DNA of 64,000 nt from Archivesica marissinica (Eukaryota > Mollusca > Bivalvia > Venerida > Vesicomyidae), in the NCBI GenBank assembly GCA_014843695.1, contig CM026390.1, positions 97,911,686 to 97,975,685 on the forward strand, in the 5' to 3' direction. The notes beneath the pieces are model-generated. The model had not been told where the DNA came from. It did not search any database and was given only the letters and a program-made list of their open reading frames with translations. The position numbers and the translations under genes were made by a program. Position 1 is the first letter of the stretch. Every line of letters begins with the position of its first letter. Shown in pieces: positions 1 through 11,589 of this stretch.

Positions 1-637
1 CAGGAGGAGGAGGCATCTGCTGATGTGGATGCTGGAAGGGTTGCTGGCGGTACTGCTCCATGTACTCCATGGACTGTGAACCCCACACTGATGATGCTGG
101 AGGCACGTTTCTCCACATGTGGGGAGGTGGCTGATACTGCTCGGAGGTTGATGGTGCAGAGGAGCCGAACGAGCGGAAGCACGGTGCTGAACTGGGGCGC
201 AGTTTGTCAGGTGGTTGAGAGTGGCTGACTTGCTGGGTTGCTGGGATGGGGGTAGCTCCCATGGCACTTGGTATGTCATCATCACTGTCCTCATCCATCT
301 GGTCAGACAGCAACCTGTTGATGGTGGACCTTGCCTTCTTGTAATTGGCCTTGGACATGGTCAGAAGGCTGTCTTTAACGTAGTTGGCAAAGGCTGTTCG
401 GGCTGTGATGGGCTGCTGCTGGGCTTTGGAGAGGTCCTTGAGGATGGTGCCGGACTCAGCAACTCTCTTCTGTAGGGACTCAAGGAGGGCGCTGTCCGGG
501 TCCTGAGGCCGCTTGCGTGAGGATGAAGGGGTGGATGAGGGGGTAGGGGTGAGCTCATCCAGGCCAATCTCCAGGTCAGCGCAGGCAGTCTCGGCAGCAT
601 CAAGGTCTCCTCTGTGCTGTTGGATGGTTGCCTTCAC
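1..637 (-). CDS. MADF/Myb-like protein gene, exon 2 (partial, runs off left edge)
   Basis: Second coding exon of the gene whose first exon is 996-1586. The acceptor reads TTTGTCTTTGCAG before GTGAAGGCAACC, and the frame continues from exon 1 in phase 0. About 212 codons stay open to the window edge. The product is Ser/Pro/Gln rich, with a basic KRPQDPD patch and a possible helical segment (FANYVKDSLLTMSK, then a KARSTINRLLSDQ-like stretch followed by acidic DEDSDDD). MADF proteins often carry such a C-terminal interaction helix, but I cannot name the domain. The 3' end of the gene is outside the window. The intron is 638-995. Confidence 0.72.
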   Translation of the reverse strand, partial: MKATIQQHRGDLDAAETACADLEIGLDELTPTPSSTPSSSRKRPQDPDSALLESLQKRVAESGTILKDLSKAQQQPITARTAFANYVKDSLLTMSKANYKKARSTINRLLSDQMDEDSDDDIPSAMGATPIPATQQVSHSQPPDKLRPSSAPCFRSFGSSAPSTSEQYQPPPHMWRNVPPASSVWGSQSMEYMEQYRQQPFQHPHQQMPPPP

Positions 638-995
638 CTGCAAAGACAAATAATAAAGTCATAAGTGAAATTGTTAGCTCCTTTATAATGCTGATCATTA
701 TAATGTTCCTGATGAACGCGCTACGATGGATATTACAACATTCAAACTGAATGTTAAACATTTGACTCCAACAACATGTGTTATGGTATGATAACTTTAT
801 ATCTACTCAATACGCCAGATGGCGCTGTTCAATACAAACAATAGAATAATAGACAGACCACAAACCAAGTCTGTGCAGACCGTGCAGACCGCATATACCA
901 CAAAATGTATGCAAAAATGAATGCAAAAATGATTGCAAATGGAATTGTCATCAAATTAATGAGGTCCAGAAAAAGTAGAATAGTTGTATACTTAC

Positions 996-1586
996 ACTAT
1001 GGAGGGGCTCAGGACGGTGGCGAGTGACCGTCTTCAGGAAGACGAAATTGGAGAGGATCCACTTCTCCCTCTCAGTCAGGCATGGGGTACCATCGCCGCT
1101 CTTTTTCTTGTCAAGGCGTGTGTGGGTGTCACGCAATGACCGGAACCAGCCCTTGAGGGTGTCGGCTGTCTTCTCCATCAGCTGGGCCTGGTCTTCCCAC
1201 ATCTTATCCTTCTTATCCTTCCGCCTGTAATCTGTCATCTTGACATTCCAGAGCACAGGGTTGTCGCGGATGAACTCCAGCATCAGCTCCTCATCGGCGA
1301 TGCTGAGGTTGCAGGGGTTCTTCTTGGCCCTTTTCTTCTCCTTCTTCTTCCCCTTGTCATCAGCCAGGCGGGAGGAGGGGGTTACAGCAACCGACGCAGA
1401 TGATGACACCGATGATTCACGAGAGCGTTCGCGAGGAGGCGTTGGGGACCTTGAGCGCTCAGGAACATCTGGATCAGCAGCAGGAATATCAGCAGGTGGA
1501 TCAGCAGGTTTGGATGAGGATGATGATGGGGTGTTCTTGCCTTTTCCTCGGCCTCGGGTAGACGATGTCTTCTTCTTGGGAGGCAT
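996..1586 (-). CDS. MADF/Myb-SANT-like protein gene, exon 1
   Basis: Encodes 197 residues from ATG at 1586 to an AGT|GTAAGT donor. Residues 1-90 are low-complexity and basic (MPPKKK start, Ser-rich and RSRSPTPP-like stretches), with a lysine-rich tract at about 78-89 that could be a nuclear localisation signal. Residues about 95-185 resemble a MADF/Myb-SANT DNA-binding domain: DEELMLEFIRDNPVLWN, a DYRRKDKKDKMWED segment, then LKGWFRSLRDTHTRL. Such proteins occur as host regulators and as the accessory DNA-binding protein of PIF/Harbinger transposons. The flanking repeats favour the transposon reading, which is inference. The start follows a TATA box by about 55 nt. Confidence 0.75.
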
Positions 1587-1640
1587 GTTGACAGCTCAAC
1601 GTCTACTGCAATAATGCTGAAATGTGGGAAAAGCCGCCGC

Positions 1641-1664
1641 TTTATATGGGCACTTTGTCACGTG
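1641..1664 (-). promoter_or_regulatory. TATA box and CACGTG E-box upstream of the MADF gene
   Basis: On the minus strand the sequence reads CACGTG (1659-1664), then CCCATATAAAGC (TATA-like, about 1641-1648), then a GC-rich stretch, then the ATG at 1586. Spacing fits a TATA-driven start site near 1610-1620. Called by pattern only. Confidence 0.5.
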
Positions 1665-1669
1665 ATAGC

Positions 1670-1970
1670 GGTACGCTGGACAAGCGCTGGTCATACGCTA
1701 CACATACGTTAGTCATAGGTCGAGTACGCTGGCCATACGCTGGGCATACGCTGGACATACGCTGACATACGCTGGTCATACGCTGACATTGGCTGACATT
1801 CGCTGGTCATACGCTGGCCATACGCTGGCGATACGCTACTCATACGCTACTCATAGGTTCAATACGGTAAGTATACGCACAATTCTGTATTTTCAAGGGA
1901 TTTTTGCGCGTATGAAAGTTATTTTATGAATATTAATACGCAACTCATACGTTTCTCTCATACGCAATGG
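1670..1970. repeat. Cluster of degenerate CATACGCTGG repeats upstream of the MADF gene
   Basis: About 15 irregularly spaced copies of CATACG, many followed by CTGG, lie between the MADF gene's TATA box and the putative transposon end near 1982. Spacing is roughly 11-13 bp in the densest part. They could be binding sites for the encoded protein or transposase; that role is inferred. Confidence 0.6.
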
Positions 1971-1987
1971 TGTGACAGGGCCTTTAA
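1971..1987. mobile_element. Putative PIF/Harbinger-type terminus
   Basis: Read on the minus strand, the sequence GGCCCTGTCACACCATTG is preceded by TTAAA, consistent with a 3-bp TTA/TAA target duplication and a Harbinger-like terminal start. The other terminus would lie left of the window, so this end is unpaired and tentative. Confidence 0.35.
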
Positions 1988-2340
1988 GGACACCACAATC
2001 GTTGTTCTGGCGGCTCAAACTCGCAATCACTCGTTTACGAAACGAACATCGTGCATTACACCACTGAGGCTACATTACGGAGGATCCATGAACACCACCG
2101 TGGTTTTGACTTGGTTCGATATGTCAACCTTCGATGAAGAATGGGTGAACTAGAAACGTTTCACATTATGATACACATACGTTATACACATTGTAATTAT
2201 TGTATGTTCATGCCAAGTAAATTATCTTGAATCTACAATCTTATTGTAATAAGGAGCTTTGATTGGGTTCAAGGTGTACGCATATCTCACTTAACCGCAT
2301 AACTTATATGTTTATAAAATGAATTCACATGTTCTCGCAC
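1988..2340. other. Unassigned sequence
   Basis: AT-rich sequence between the putative transposon end and the first large array. I see no coding potential, SINE or inverted repeat. Confidence 0.5.
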
Positions 2341-2344
2341 GTAA

Positions 2345-4475
2345 TACAAATATCACCTGCCAAGGCTAGCTAGATATCTCCCAGCAGATATCCTACGCCA
2401 GATATCCCTCAGCAGATAGTACATACCAAGGCCAGCGAGATATCCCCGCCATATATCCCCCAGCAGATAGTACATGCCAAGGCCAGCGAGATATCCCCAG
2501 CAGATATTACATGTCTAGGCTAGCTAGATATCCCCCAACAGATAGTACATGACTAGGCTAGCTAGATATCCCCCAGCAGATATCCCCGCAGATATCCCCC
2601 AGCAGATAGTACATGCCAAGGCCAGCTAGATATCCCCCAGCAGATATCCCTCAGCAGATATCCCCAACAGATATCCCCAGCAGATATCCCCCAACAGATA
2701 GTACATGCCAAGGCCAGCTAGATATCCCCCAACAGATAGTACATGACTAAGCTAGCTAGATATCCCCAGCAGATATCCCCCAGCAGATATCCCCAACATA
2801 TATCCCCCAGCAGATATCCGCCAGCAGATATCCCCCAACAGATAGTACATGCCAAGGCCAGCTAGATATCCCCCAACAGATAGTACATGCCAAGGCCAGC
2901 TAGATATCCCCCAACAGATAGTACATGACTAGGCCAGCTAGATATCCCCCAACAGATAGTACATGACTAGGCCAGCTAGATATCCCCCAACAGATAGTAC
3001 ATGCCAAGGCCAGCTAGATATCCCCCAACAGATAGTACATGACTAGGCTAGCTAGATATCCCCCAACAGATAGTACATGACTAGGCTAGCTAGATATCCC
3101 CCAACAGATATCCCCCAGCAGATATCCCCCAACAGATATCCCCCAACAGATAGTGCATGCCAAGGCCAGCTAGATATCCCCCAGCAGATAGTACATGACT
3201 ATGCCAGCTAGATATCCCCAACAGATATCCCCCAGCAGATATCCACCAGCACATATTCCCCAGCAGATATCCCCCAGCAGATATCCCCCAGCAGATAGTA
3301 CATGCCAAGGCCAGCTAGATATCCCCCAACAGATAGTACATGCCAAGGCCAGCTAGATATCCCCCAACAGATAGTACATGACTAGGCTAGCTAGATATCC
3401 CCCAACAGATAGTACATGACTAGGCTAGCTAGATATCCCCAGCAGATATCCCCCAGCAGATATCCCCCAACAGATAGTGCATGCCAAGGCCAGCTAGATA
3501 TCCCCCAGCAGATAGTACATGACTATGCCAGCTAGATATCCCCCAACAGATATCCCCCAGCAGATATCCCCCAGCACATATCCCCCAGCAGATATCCCCC
3601 AGCAGATATCCCCCAGCAGATAGTACATGCCAAGGCCAGCTAGATATCCCCAACAGATAGTACGTGCCAAGGCCAGCTAGATATCCCTCAACAGATATCC
3701 CCCAGCAGATATCCCCCAGCAGATAGTACATGCCAAGGCCAGCTAGATATCCCCCAACAGATAGTACATGACTAGGCTAGCTAGATATCCCCAGCAGATA
3801 TCCCCCAGCAGATATCCCCCAACAGATAGTACATGACTAGGCTAGCTAGATATCCCCAGCAGATATCCCCCAGCAGATATCCCCCAACAGATAGTACATG
3901 ACTAGGCTAGCTAGATATCCCCAGCAGATATCCCCCAGCAGATATCCCCCAACAGATAGTACATGCCAAGGCCAGCTAGATATCCCACAACAGATAGTAC
4001 ATGACTAGGCTAGCTAAATATCCCCCAGCAGATATCCCCCAGCAGATATCCCCCAGCAGATAGTACATGCCAAGGCCAGCTAGATATCCCCCAGCAGATA
4101 TCCCCCAGCAGATATCCCCAAGCAGATATCCCCCAGCAGATATCCCCCAACAGATATCCCCAAGCAGATATCCCCAAGCAGATAGTACATGCCAAGGCCA
4201 GCTAGATATCCCCCAGCAGATATCCCCCAGCAGATATCCCCCAGCAGATAGTACATGCCAAGGCCAGCTAGATATCCCCCAGCAGATATCCCCAAGCAGA
4301 TATCCCCAAGCAGATATCCCCCAGTAGATATCCCCAAGCAGATATCCCCAAGCAGATATCCCCCAGCAGATATCCCCAAGCAGATAGTACATGCCAAGGC
4401 CAGCTAGATATCCCCCAACAGATAGTACATGACTAGGCTAGCTAGATATCCCCAGCAGATATCCCAACATCAGAT
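2345..4475. repeat. Compound minisatellite with GATATC motif
   Basis: About 2.1 kb of tandem CAGCAGATATCCCC-type units (14-15 bp, A/G variants at the third position), arranged in runs of one to six and separated by a second unit containing AGTACATGCCAAGGCCAGCT or the variant with ATGACTAGGCTAGCTAG. Unit number per run varies, giving a higher-order pattern. Open frames here are products of periodicity. Confidence 0.9.
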
Positions 4476-4602
4476 GTCCGCCAACTATAACGAATCACAA
4501 GGCCAAAAGCAAACGTGTCGACAGCATTAAGCCGATCTAAATATAAACTTGTTTTATGTTTTGTTGTTTTTATAATAATTCGGTTAATATATCTACTATA
4601 TG

Positions 4603-4855
4603 CATATGAGCGACGCCTCCTGAAGAGATTAGTCATTTTAGATTTTTGGAGAATAGTGCAATGATACAGACAGAGACCCATTCCAGAGTCTCCTCTGGTT
4701 CTTTTACGTGCACGGTGTACAGCACCGACAGGAGACCTCGGTTTAAAGTCCCATCTGAAAGACTGTTAATTTTATTAGGGTCAGACGGGGGATCGAACCT
4801 GTGATCCCTGGATTACCAGTCCAGCGTGCTATAACTGGACTACATATCCGTCTGT
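4603..4855 (-). mobile_element. tRNA-derived SINE, family S1
   Basis: Minus-strand SINE with box A TAGTCCAGTTAT (degraded) and box B GGTTCGATCCCCCGTC, followed by the conserved body ending in the GAGGCGTCGCTCATATG region. The tRNA head has a putative Thr-like GGT anticodon loop in better copies. Confidence 0.85.
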
Positions 4856-4892
4856 ATGATTCACAATGCCACCTGGCACTTAGTTTATACTA

Positions 4893-4980
4893 ATTAATTT
4901 AGCTCGATTGCGAAACAAGTTCTTACAACATTAGTTGCATCGCTCTCGCGACCTCATTCCTGATGGAATACATCGCGATG

Positions 4981-5020
<40 letters not shown>

Positions 5021-5215
5021 CAACGTGGAATTTAAATGCCTTGCCTAAGGGCACAATCGTAACGGCTCCAGCGGGGCTCGAACTCCGGGCCTTTCGCACC
5101 TGAAGTGAACGCGCATCCACTGCGCTATCACGACTTCCGGGCCTCTCACACCTGAAGCGAGTGCGCATCCACTGCGCTATCACGACTTCCGGGCCTCTCA
5201 CACCTGAAGCGAGTG
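4893..5215 (-). mobile_element. tRNA-derived SINE, family S2, with repeated tRNA heads
   Basis: Minus-strand copy of the SINE whose head contains TAGCGCAGTGG (box A) and GAGTTCGAGCCCC (box B). It carries a (GA)n expansion at about 4983-5015 and, unusually, two full and one partial 52-bp copies of the head's 5' half (5085-5136, 5137-5188, 5189-5215). Confidence 0.85.
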
Positions 5216-5282
5216 TGCTGACACTTCGCTGTTACTACGTTCATATTGGTTTCTCGGAATTATATTATTCTGTATCAAAGTT

Positions 5283-5527
5283 TAAACTTTATTTATTTTA
5301 CAACGATTGCGAAGCAAGTTCTAACAACTTATATTAATCACTCTCGTTGGCGCGGATGAAAGCGTATATGTATATGTCATTCGTGTGGGAGGAAACCGGC
5401 GTACCCGGAGAAAACCCACCTGTCCGATCTAGCGACCACCGTACAATCTCACATACTTCCCAGTCCGAGGATCGAACCCGGGGTTGCATTTGTGAGAAGC
5501 GAGCGCTCTAACCACTGCGCTAATCTG
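5283..5527 (-). mobile_element. tRNA-derived SINE, family S3
   Basis: Minus-strand element: head with TTAGCGCAGTGGTTAGAGCG (box A) and GGGTTCGATCC (box B), a central CCGGTTTCCTCCCAC-type block, and a 3' tail with AAGTTGTTAGAACTTGCTTC similar to that of family S2. Confidence 0.85.
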
Positions 5528-5579
5528 TATTGATATATATCGGTATTGTTGACATTGATCAACTCGGCTCCTTACTTAC

Positions 5580-5936
5580 CTCATCCACAAATGCAGAGAG
5601 CTGGTCTAGGGGCGAATATGCCAGATCTCCATATAGCACCGCCTGTCTGAAAGGAATGTCTTTTGGAATTGAATTTTTGCTCTTCTTCACGAAATAGCAG
5701 GCCTTCAGTTTTGGATTAGATGGCCACTCGTATTGCGCTGTTAGAGACCCGCCTGCGTTATTTACGATGATTAATGCCGGAACATCTGATTTGTCAAACC
5801 AGTCCATTATCAGCATTTTCGTTTCTTCAACATTGTACATTTTCATAAACTTATCCGGTTTACACTTTGTTGTCTTTATCACATAGTCTGCAATAAACTC
5901 CACACGGCTGTCGCCGAGCTCCAAATCCGACGCCAT
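5580..5936 (-). CDS. DNAH: Axonemal dynein heavy chain, first coding exon
   Basis: Encodes 119 residues from ATG (5936) to a GAG|GTAAGT donor. The translation matches the N terminus of outer-arm axonemal dynein heavy chains (DNAH9/11/17 type) in layout: RVEFIADYVIKTTKCKPDKF, the VEETKMLIMDWFDK segment, NNAGGSL, CYFVKK, IPKDI, and LYGDL.YSPLDQLSAFVDE at the exon end. These proteins drive ciliary and flagellar beating; this region is the start of the tail that binds intermediate chains. No further exon is visible between here and the left edge, so the rest lies outside (with the MADF locus nested in its first intron) or this is a detached fragment. The exon itself is intact, without stop codons. 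Confidence 0.82.
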
Positions 5937-6365
5937 GTTCCTCTCTATTTCACTTCATATATCAGTAATAATGGTTACTTCAATTTCAAGAATAGTGTCC
6001 GCGTGCGTACTAAACTAATGTCGCATTGGTTGCTAATGAACATACGTGCCCGCCTCGTTTTGAAATTCATTTCCGTTGACAATGGTCTATGAATCTTATC
6101 AAATTTCAAGTTTCATATTTCACAATTGTTTATAGACATACGTGCAAGATATAGCATACAAACATAACGTTATAAATACAATCAAACGCCGGGTCTTAAT
6201 GCGCGTAACCTTGACTAGCAAACTACCAAATGTTGCCTACTTTTGGAATTGGAGAAATAAATCTATCAATAATAAGTGAACATAGTTATAAAAATAGTCA
6301 ATGTAATGTACATGAATAACAAAATACAATATAATTATACAGTAAGGAATGCGGTTCAGTGTGTG
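5937..6365. other. Upstream region of the dynein exon, no feature seen
   Basis: AT-rich sequence 5' of the dynein start. Any promoter or 5' UTR would lie here; no TATA box can be called with confidence. Confidence 0.4.
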
Positions 6366-6650
6366 TTTTACGTGTATTTATCGTCACTACCGGTTGCCCA
6401 TATGAGCGACGCCTCCTGAAGAGATTAGTCATTTTAGATTTTGGAGGATAGTGCAATGATACAGACAGGGACCCATTCCAGAGTCTCCTCTGGTTCTTTT
6501 ACGTGCAAGGTGTACAGCACCGACACGAGACCTTGGTTTAACGTCCCATCTGAAAGACTGTTACTTTTATTAATGTCAGACGGGGGATCGAACCTGCGAT
6601 CCCTGGATTACCATTCCAGCGTGTTACCACTGGACTACAGATCCGTCTGT
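6366..6650 (-). mobile_element. SINE S1 copy, near full length
   Basis: Minus-strand S1 with head (box A TAGTCCAGTGGTAACACGCT-like, box B GGTTCGATCCCCCGTC), body and a 3' end at the TATCGTCACTACCGGTTGCC block. Confidence 0.88.
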
Positions 6651-7627
6651 AAAATCCGGTTCAGGTCTTTGAGTTGGGGTTTAAAGTCGCACCAACACAT
6701 TAGGTCATGTGACGAGTCCCCAGATATTACACAGTCGGGCGTAACAGTGTTTCGATAGTATAATTGGAGCTAAAACAAGTAAAACACAAATATTTATTGA
6801 ATAGATAAATCAGATGATGATGGTTACGTTTATTTAATATCGCCGCCGACAATCCATGTGGGCGAGCATTCTCAGATGATTAGCTTCGTACATTCGGCGA
6901 TAATTCGTGAAGTGTCTGTAGAGTTATAGAGTGTTGACTTGTAGTGTGATGGTCTTGATGTAGTTGACGAAGGTGTGATAAAACGACAACTGGAGGAGGC
7001 ATCTTCTTACTCGTCAGGGGTACAAGTTATGGTGGTCTATTCTTTCTGAACGGCTCTTCTTAGGGCCACCCTCCTCACTGTCGGTCATCTCGCAGCAGCA
7101 TATAAACGGAGCTGGCAGGTAGACATATGTTCGTCTCTGTCATTCCACGGTTTAACCATACAAATACCACCACCGTAAAACAGCGGTGGTGAAGAGTGTG
7201 TCGCTTGTTGCAAGGTCGACAACAAGAAGATCCCAGAATCATACGCTGCTGCTGCGAGATGTGCCCCGGCCACGACGTGCCCCCCCCCCCGACCACGACT
7301 TGCACACCCCCCACCACGACGTGCACGCTCCCGACCACGACGTGCACACCGTGAGGAGAATGACAGTGGCAGTCTATCAACGATATCAATTATCCTATGT
7401 ATGAACATATATTCTTATTTTCAAGGTTTAGATCGTTGCATAGTATGATATGGCAAATGTATTAATTATAAAGAGAAGTTGGAAGACTAGTATTTAATAT
7501 GCCACCTGTGCTAAAAAGCCACTTTCTCTGATTCCCTTGGCTGGCTGCTTAATGCAGTTTTGACTGTATGACACAAACTTGTTACAAACTACACACATTA
7601 TGAACAGTTTGGATTGGAACACAAGTT
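6651..7627. other. Mostly unassigned sequence with a cytosine-rich patch
   Basis: No convincing gene. Positions 7260-7350 hold a C-rich CCCCCC patch with repeated CACGACGTGC motifs; overlapping open frames there are short and compositionally biased. Nothing else is assignable. Confidence 0.4.
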
Positions 7628-7873
7628 TTAACTCTTTCAGCGCCAATGTCGCATAAAAGCGACTTTGTAAAAAAGTAGAGAACCCGATCGGACAGAATAG
7701 AACCTGCCGTCTGATCAGGCTATATGCTGATTGCTCTTCAGAGAGTGGAGCTGAAGCACCTGTCCGAATAGCAAACAACATAGATCCTGATCAGACGCGG
7801 CGTTACGCCGCGGCTGATCTGGATCTATGTTGTTTGCACATGCTCTGAATTTATTCGGCGCTGAAAGAGTTAA
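7628..7873. mobile_element. TTAA-flanked MITE, family P2
   Basis: A 246-bp element bounded by TTAA with perfect inverted ends TTAACTCTTTCAGCGCC. TTAA target sites are typical of piggyBac-type transposons. It contains an internal palindrome centred near 7803 (AACAACATAGATCC paired with its complement). A second 246-bp copy lies at 31319-31564. Confidence 0.85.
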
Positions 7874-7994
7874 TAAAACTTATATGTGATTGAATCTATA
7901 ATGAAATCCACACAGACACATTGTTCGTTGCTCATAGAATTACCAAATTGTCCGTATAGTGCTTGTTTATAGCACTGTCATTCTGACTACTGGC

Positions 7995-10015
7995 TGAATG
8001 TAAAGGAATAGTACGATATAGTTACATGCGTGTCGTTGTACGATACAGTTACACCATGCGTATCGTTGTACGATACAGTTACACCATGCGTGTCGTTGTA
8101 CGATACAGTTACACCATGCGTATCGTTGTACGATATAGTTACACCATGCGTGTCGTTGTACGATATAGTTACACCATGCGTGTCGTTGTACGATACAGTT
8201 ACACCATGCGTGTCGTTGTACGATATAGTTACACCATGCGTGTCGTTGTACGATACAGTTACACCATGCGTGTCGTTGTATGATACAGTTACACCATGCG
8301 TGTGGTTGTACGATACAGTTACACCATGCGTGTGGTTGTACGATACAGTTACACCATGCGTGTGGTTGTACGATACAGTTACACCATGCGTGTGGTTGTA
8401 CGATACAGTTACACCATGCGTGTGGTTGTACGATACAGTTACACCATGCGTGTGGTTGTACGATACAGTTACACCATACGTATTGTTGTACGATATAGAC
8501 ACAACATGCGTATCGTTGTATGATGCAGTTATACCATGCGTATCAAGGTACGATATAGTTACAACATGCGTATCAAGGTACGATATAGTTATGCCATGCG
8601 TATATGGTACGATACAGTTATACCATACGTATATGGTACGATACAGTTAAACCATACGTATCTTGGTACGATACAGTTACATCATGCGTATCTTGATACG
8701 ATACAGTTACATCATGCGTATCTTGATACGATACAGTTACATCATGCGTATCTTGATACGATACAGTTACACCATACGTATCTTGGTACGATACAGTCAT
8801 ACCACGCTTATATGGTACGATTCAGTTATGTCAGGCGTATCGCGATACGATAAAGTTACATCATGCGTATCTTTGTATGATACAGTCATACCATGCTTAT
8901 ATGGTACGATTCAGTTATGTCAGGCGTATCGCGATACGATACAGTCACACCATGCTTATATGGTAGGATTCAGTTACATCATGCGTATCTTGTTACGATA
9001 CAGTTACACCATACGTATCTTGGTACGATACAGTCATACCATGCTTATATGGTACGATTCAGTTATGTCAGGCGTATCGCGATACGATACAGTCACACCA
9101 TGCTTATATGGTAGGATTCAGTTACATCATGCGTATATGGTACGATACAGTTACATCATGCGTATCTTGGTATGATACAGTTACACCATGCGTATATGGT
9201 ACGATACAGTTACATCATGCGTATCTTAGTATGATACAGTTACACCATGCGTATATGGTACGATACAGTTACATCATGCGTATAAGGTACGATACAGTTA
9301 CACCATGCGTATATGGTACAATGCAGTTACACCATGCGTATATGGTACGATACAGTTACATCATGCGTATCTTGGTATGATACAGTTACACCATGCGTAT
9401 AAGGTACGATACAGTTACACCATGCGTATATGGTACAATGCAGTTACACCATGCGTATAAGGTACGATACAGTTACACCATGAGTATAAGGTACGATACA
9501 GTTACACCATGCGTATATGGTACAATGCAGTTACACCATGCGTATAAGGTACGATACAGTTACACCATGAGTATAAGGTACGATACAGTTACACCATGAG
9601 TATAAGGTACGATACAGTTACACCATGCGTATATGGTACAATGCAGTTACACCATGCGTATATGGTACGATACAGTTACACCATGCTTATATGGTACGAT
9701 ACAGTTACATCATGCGTATATGGTACGATACAGTTACACCATGCGTATATGGTACGATACAGTTACACCATGCGTATATGGTACGATACAGTTACACCAT
9801 GCGTATATGGTACGATACAGTTACACCATGCGTATATGGTACGATACAGTTACACCATGCCTATATGGTACGATACAGTTACACCATGCGTATATGGTAC
9901 AATGCAGTTACACCATGCGTATATGGTACGATACAGTTACACCATGCGTATATGGTACGATACAGTTACACCATGCTTATATGGTACGATACAGTTACAT
10001 CATGCGTAGCAAAAA
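7995..10015. repeat. Minisatellite, 30-bp then 29-bp unit
   Basis: About 68 units containing CGATACAGTTACACCATGCG. From about 8030 to 8580 the period is 30 bp (GTATCGTTGTA or GTGTGGTTGTA end); after that mainly 29 bp (GTATATGGTA end). Because 30 is a multiple of three, the first part is open in several frames. Confidence 0.92.
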
Positions 10016-10019
10016 TGTA

Positions 10020-10400
10020 GACAATGGGTAAATCCTTCTGCAACACAACAAAATCCTCTTCTCTGCAAAGAACTGAGTAAAATGCCGTCAAATCTGGCGG
10101 TAAACCCAAGTATTCCAAGTCATACTTCAATTGAACAATTACGCATATGAATTAATGAAGTAAGGGAGATAACACAGTTTATGAATTGACTTAAAATAAC
10201 TAAAGATTATTTCCCCTTATTCCCATACTGTCGCATTTACACAAGCTGTTTCTATGTTATCATGCACATGCACGTGCACTTTTGGGTTATGAAAATCGAA
10301 ACATTAGAAATGGGAAAATTGCAATAAAAACATATGCTTCACCATGGTATCATATATATAAGTCAGTAGTCGCACACATATATCTTTCAAAGCGTGAAAT
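10020..10400. other. Unassigned AT-rich sequence
   Basis: No gene, SINE or repeat recognised. Confidence 0.4.
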
Positions 10401-10407
10401 TTCAATT

Positions 10408-10690
10408 TTTGATAACTATTATAATCATATGAACACTTTTTGATAAATATTATAATCATATGAACACTTTTTGATAAATATTATTATCATATTAACACTA
10501 ATGATAAATATTATAATCGTATTATAACACGTTTTGATAAATATTATAATCATATTAACACTTTTTGATAAATATTATAATCGTATTATAACACGTTTTG
10601 ATAAATATTATAATCATATTAACACTTTTTGATAAATATTATAATCATATTAACACTTTTTGATAAATATTATAATCATATTAACACTTT
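10408..10690. repeat. AT-rich minisatellite, about 31-bp unit
   Basis: About nine units containing TTTTTGATAAATATTATAAT followed by CATATTAACAC or CGTATTATAACAC. Confidence 0.88.
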
Positions 10691-10937
10691 TCAGACATTC
10701 AACAAGTGTTTTATCTTTTCCCGCCATTTTAATTGTCGATCGAGTTACACCCCTGTGTTTACTTTAATGCATGTGGTCCACAGTGGGGCGTAAACATGTA
10801 TGCGTTGATAGTACACTTGGGCTGAAGAATGAAAAACAATCATGTTTCACGACTCGTCGTTAATTTTCGATATCCTGTTTTTTATGTTTGTATAATTCTG
10901 ATGTTTAATATTATCTCTATTGAATGTCAATGTTTTA

Positions 10938-11109
10938 AGTGTAGTCCAGTGGAAACACGCTGGACTGGTAATCCAGAGATCGCAGGTTTGACCTTAATAA
11001 AATTAACAGTCTTTCAGGTGGGACTTTAAACCGAGGTCTCGTGTCGGTGCTGTATACCGTGCACGTAAAAGAACCAGAGGAGATTCTGGAATGGGTCTCT
11101 CTGTCTGTA
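10938..11109 (+). mobile_element. SINE S1 copy, 3' truncated
   Basis: Plus-strand head with TAGTCCAGTGGAAACACGCT and body to GAATGGGTCTCTCTGTCTGT. The 3' half is missing and box B is damaged (GGTTTGACC). Confidence 0.82.
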
Positions 11110-11277
11110 GCATGCATAATGTGAATGTGAATCGTTTGTTTTAAGGGACCATGTGTTTGTTTCGAAAGAATAATACGATATTCACGACTGGTGACAAATC
11201 CGATCTTCCTGCGTTGCGTACCTTAATTAATTGTGTATGCTTTGTGTTCTATAGAAGATTTTTGTGTTTGTGTGTGT

Positions 11278-11560
11278 TTTACGTTATTTATCGTCGCTAC
11301 CGGTTGCCCATATGAGCGACGCTTCCTGAAGATATTAGTCATTTTAGATTTTGGATGATAGTGCAATGATACAGACAGAGACCCATTCCAGAGTCTCATC
11401 TGGTTCGTTTACGTTCACGGTGTAAAGCACCGACACGAGACCTCGGTTTAACGTCCCATCTGAAAGACTGTTAATTTTATTAGGGTCAGACGGGGGATCG
11501 AACCTGCGATCCCTGGATTACCAGTCCAACGTGTTACCACTAGACTACAGATCCGTCTGT
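11278..11560 (-). mobile_element. SINE S1 copy, near full length
   Basis: Minus-strand S1 with intact box B and a complete 3' block. Confidence 0.87.
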
Positions 11561-11589
11561 GTTTACTTCTTCCTGTCCAATTATACTAT

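Noticed and set aside
7075..7408. Overlapping open frames of about 100 codons
   Set aside because: C-rich, biased composition, several frames open at once, no recognisable domain or splice sites.
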